Source: Gammaproteobacteria bacterium (GTDB lineage: Bacteria > Pseudomonadota > Gammaproteobacteria > SZUA-229). From it: a stretch of 33,873 nucleotides of DNA. How positions within the stretch are numbered: the stretch's first letter is position 1; every line of letters begins with the position of its first letter. Shown one piece after another: positions 32,512 through 33,873 of the stretch. The notes below the pieces were generated by a model. It made no database searches. It was not told where the DNA came from and was given only the letters and a program-made list of their open reading frames with translations. Where the stretch lies: the NCBI GenBank assembly GCA_029881275.1, contig JAOUMX010000008.1:1-33873 (forward strand), written 5' to 3'. The position numbers and the translations under genes are program-made.

Positions 32512-32685
32512 ATGAGCGGTGGATGGGGCTGCCCCCATGAGGCAGACAATAAGTGTCAACGAGTAGAAAATCGTCCTTGTGATCCTGGCATGAAAGGCTG
32601 CATTCTAGCGGGCCGATTTGTTTTTAGTGATGACTCGAAAAATACACAACGGGCGATAAAGAAAAAAGCCCCGACAAAAAAATAA
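32512..32685 (+). CDS. Small Cys-rich conserved protein, 57 aa
   Basis: Begins MSGGWGCPHEADNKCQRV and continues through PCDPGMKGC and LAGRFVFS to a Lys-rich tail. Four Cys (7, 15, 23, 30) and His9 could bind a metal. I recall similar short proteins in other gammaproteobacteria, with no known function. ATG at 32512 has AGGT at a spacing of 8, and the gene is 20 bp after gmm, so probably in the same transcript. The high density of Cys, Gly and Pro argues against a chance frame. Confidence 0.75.
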   Translation: MSGGWGCPHEADNKCQRVENRPCDPGMKGCILAGRFVFSDDSKNTQRAIKKKAPTKK

Positions 32686-32819
32686 GTTTTAAATAACCCA
32701 ATATCCTGAACATCGAATAGCAAACTGCAATAATCTTTGCTTTAATCAACTTATCTGTTGAGTTCTTAACTTCAGGCAATTCAAATGATAAACCCTGCAA
32801 AACACTAACTTTAATCTAA

Positions 32820-32839
32820 CCCGAATCATTTCATTCGGG
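32820..32839. other. 7-bp stem hairpin upstream of membrane protein gene
   Basis: CCCGAAT (32820-32826) / ATTCGGG (32833-32839) with a 6-nt loop, in the 176-bp gap after the Cys-rich gene. No T tract on either strand; a weak terminator or leader structure. Confidence 0.4.
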
Positions 32840-32861
32840 CGTTATATAAAAGGTCTTTCAG

Positions 32862-33332
32862 GTGAACAAGAATATCCATACAATTAAAACTGCGTGCAAT
32901 AAACACTTTACCTTTGTTAATGCATATACTAAAAACGCCATTATCCCGCAAACAAAAATCTGTTTATACTGGTTGCTGACATTTATCAGGCAAACACTTT
33001 TTCCACACACCAGAACAACCTTGCAGCTTGCCCGCAATGAATTAATAAAAATCCATCAGAAACAGCACTGGTATAAACGCTGCAGCAAAACCATGTTTGA
33101 GAATTCCGTTGGCCTGGCAATGGCGATGCTATCGACAAAAATTATCCAGCACTTTGTCGAAATCAGAGAGTTTTCCAATCTCTGGGGCTTATTCGCCACA
33201 CGCCCGGTAGTCAGTGAAGCAACTTATGAAACACTTAGCTTTTTGATTGAATTTCTAATTGCCTTAATTGTATTTACAATTAGTGGTCATTTCTTTGAAG
33301 AGTATCGTGATAGAAATAATGCACAGCAATAG
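32862..33332 (+). CDS. Hypothetical small membrane protein, 156 aa
   Basis: Family not recognised. Basic N-terminal half (many Lys, Arg and His), a hydrophobic stretch near 36-50 (ICLYWLLTFIRQTLF), a moderately hydrophobic VGLAMAMLSTKIIQHFVEI, and a clear C-terminal helix LSFLIEFLIALIVFTISG followed by an acidic-basic tail. GTG start at 32862 with AAGGT at a spacing of about 8. It is convergent with ptsP, with only 30 bp between the stops. Confidence 0.65.
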   Translation: MNKNIHTIKTACNKHFTFVNAYTKNAIIPQTKICLYWLLTFIRQTLFPHTRTTLQLARNELIKIHQKQHWYKRCSKTMFENSVGLAMAMLSTKIIQHFVEIREFSNLWGLFATRPVVSEATYETLSFLIEFLIALIVFTISGHFFEEYRDRNNAQQ

Positions 33333-33362
33333 CCTGATCAAAATCATTATAACCTTTTAAGA

Positions 33363-33873
33363 TTACTTTCCAACTCTCACCAGACTGGTCAGTCCGGCAT
33401 TATCCAGTGCCTGATTAAATAAGGCGCGAATATCGGTAACATTTTCCATGTTCAGGGCTTCGCCAACCAGTTGCTCTGCCTGCTTGCGGGAAAACGAACG
33501 AATAGCCGATTTTACACGTAATAAACTGCCCACACTCATACTTAAACTATCAACACCCATTCCAATCAAGGCCAGTGCCGAGGCCGGATCACCCGCCATT
33601 TCACCGCAGACACTCACAGGCTTATTATGTTTATGTGCCACATTTACGACATAGCGAACAGCATTCAAAACTGAAGGATGTAAACTGTTATAAAGCCCTG
33701 CTACCTGTTTGTTATTTCTATCCACCGCCAGCAGGTACTGGGTTAAATCATTACTGCCAATCGAGAAGAATTCGACACGTTTAGTTAAAGCTTCCATCTG
33801 ATAAACCGCCGAAGGCACTTCAATCATTAAACCTATAACCGGATAGGGCACATCGATGCCCTCATTATTTAAT
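33363..33873 (-). CDS. ptsP: Phosphoenolpyruvate-protein phosphotransferase PtsP, C-terminal part (partial)
   Basis: Enzyme I of the nitrogen-related PTS. The frame is open to the window edge; only the last 170 or so residues of the PEP-binding barrel are here. It has IGLMIEVPSAVYQ, the signature FFSIGSNDLTQYLLAVDRNN, the active-site Cys in VCGEMAGDP, and the GLTSLVRVGK-type C-terminus typical of PtsP rather than PtsI. The GAF and HPr-interacting domains lie outside the window. Confidence 0.88.
   Translation of the reverse strand, partial: LNNEGIDVPYPVIGLMIEVPSAVYQMEALTKRVEFFSIGSNDLTQYLLAVDRNNKQVAGLYNSLHPSVLNAVRYVVNVAHKHNKPVSVCGEMAGDPASALALIGMGVDSLSMSVGSLLRVKSAIRSFSRKQAEQLVGEALNMENVTDIRALFNQALDNAGLTSLVRVGK

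Overview
The window is a chromosomal segment of a gammaproteobacterium. Supporting signs are the trigger factor-clpP-clpX-lon block with a sigma-32-type promoter at lon, the E. coli-like proteins AlaA, YdiI/MenI, RimO and GDP-mannose mannosyl hydrolase, and the FabV-type enoyl-ACP reductase. A 2-oxoacid:ferredoxin oxidoreductase operon suggests a microaerobic, anaerobic or chemolithotrophic life style, for example a sulfur-oxidiser-like lineage; that placement is inference and I cannot name a genus.

Layout. 1-4440 (minus strand): tig, clpP, clpX and the 5' part of lon, the core protein-quality-control cluster, divided by intrinsic terminators. 4522-5229 (minus): five tRNA genes (Pro-TGG, Arg-TCT, His-GTG, Lys-CTT, Leu-TAG). 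An exact 24-bp copy of the tRNA-Pro 3' end and a hairpin-rich 138-bp insert lie just downstream of tRNA-Pro. 5393-6247 (plus): folD. 6255-8672 (minus): a four-gene operon of two DUF1538 membrane proteins (UmpA/UmpB-like), a P-II-like protein and a two-CBS protein, with a decayed 50-bp tandem duplication between the two membrane genes. 8970-10368 (minus): CoA-binding protein, unknown protein and a hotdog thioesterase. 10471-16514 (plus): thioredoxin-HEAT fusion, rhomboid protease, rimO, fabV, an orphan membrane histidine kinase and a RimB/LysX-like aspartic protease.

16560-18342 is the accessory spot. It holds about 650 bp of interlocked palindromic repeats, followed by a lone AT-rich gene flanked by two sequences with the architecture of integron attC sites. 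I read this as a solitary integron gene cassette with no integrase in view. 18397-22829 (minus): porG-porA-porB plus a GltD-like flavoprotein/ferredoxin fusion that probably couples ferredoxin-type electrons to NAD(P)H. 23184-24738 (minus): LsrG-like ABM protein and iron-type alcohol dehydrogenase. 24857-25793 (plus): zinc-ribbon-like unknown and TM1367-type cyclophilin-like protein. 25835-33873: alaA; a D-2-hydroxyacid dehydrogenase homologue that appears to lack its whole NAD-binding domain; a minus-strand trio (NAD-kinase-like, apeB, DUF938); the plus-strand ispG, gmm/nudD, a 57-aa Cys-rich protein and a small membrane protein; and the C-terminal part of ptsP.

The most interesting items are the attC-flanked cassette, the Rossmann-less dehydrogenase, the tRNA-Pro fragment with its structured insert, and the nucleotide-sensor-linked DUF1538 operon. 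No CRISPR array, transposase, integrase, rRNA or replication origin was seen.
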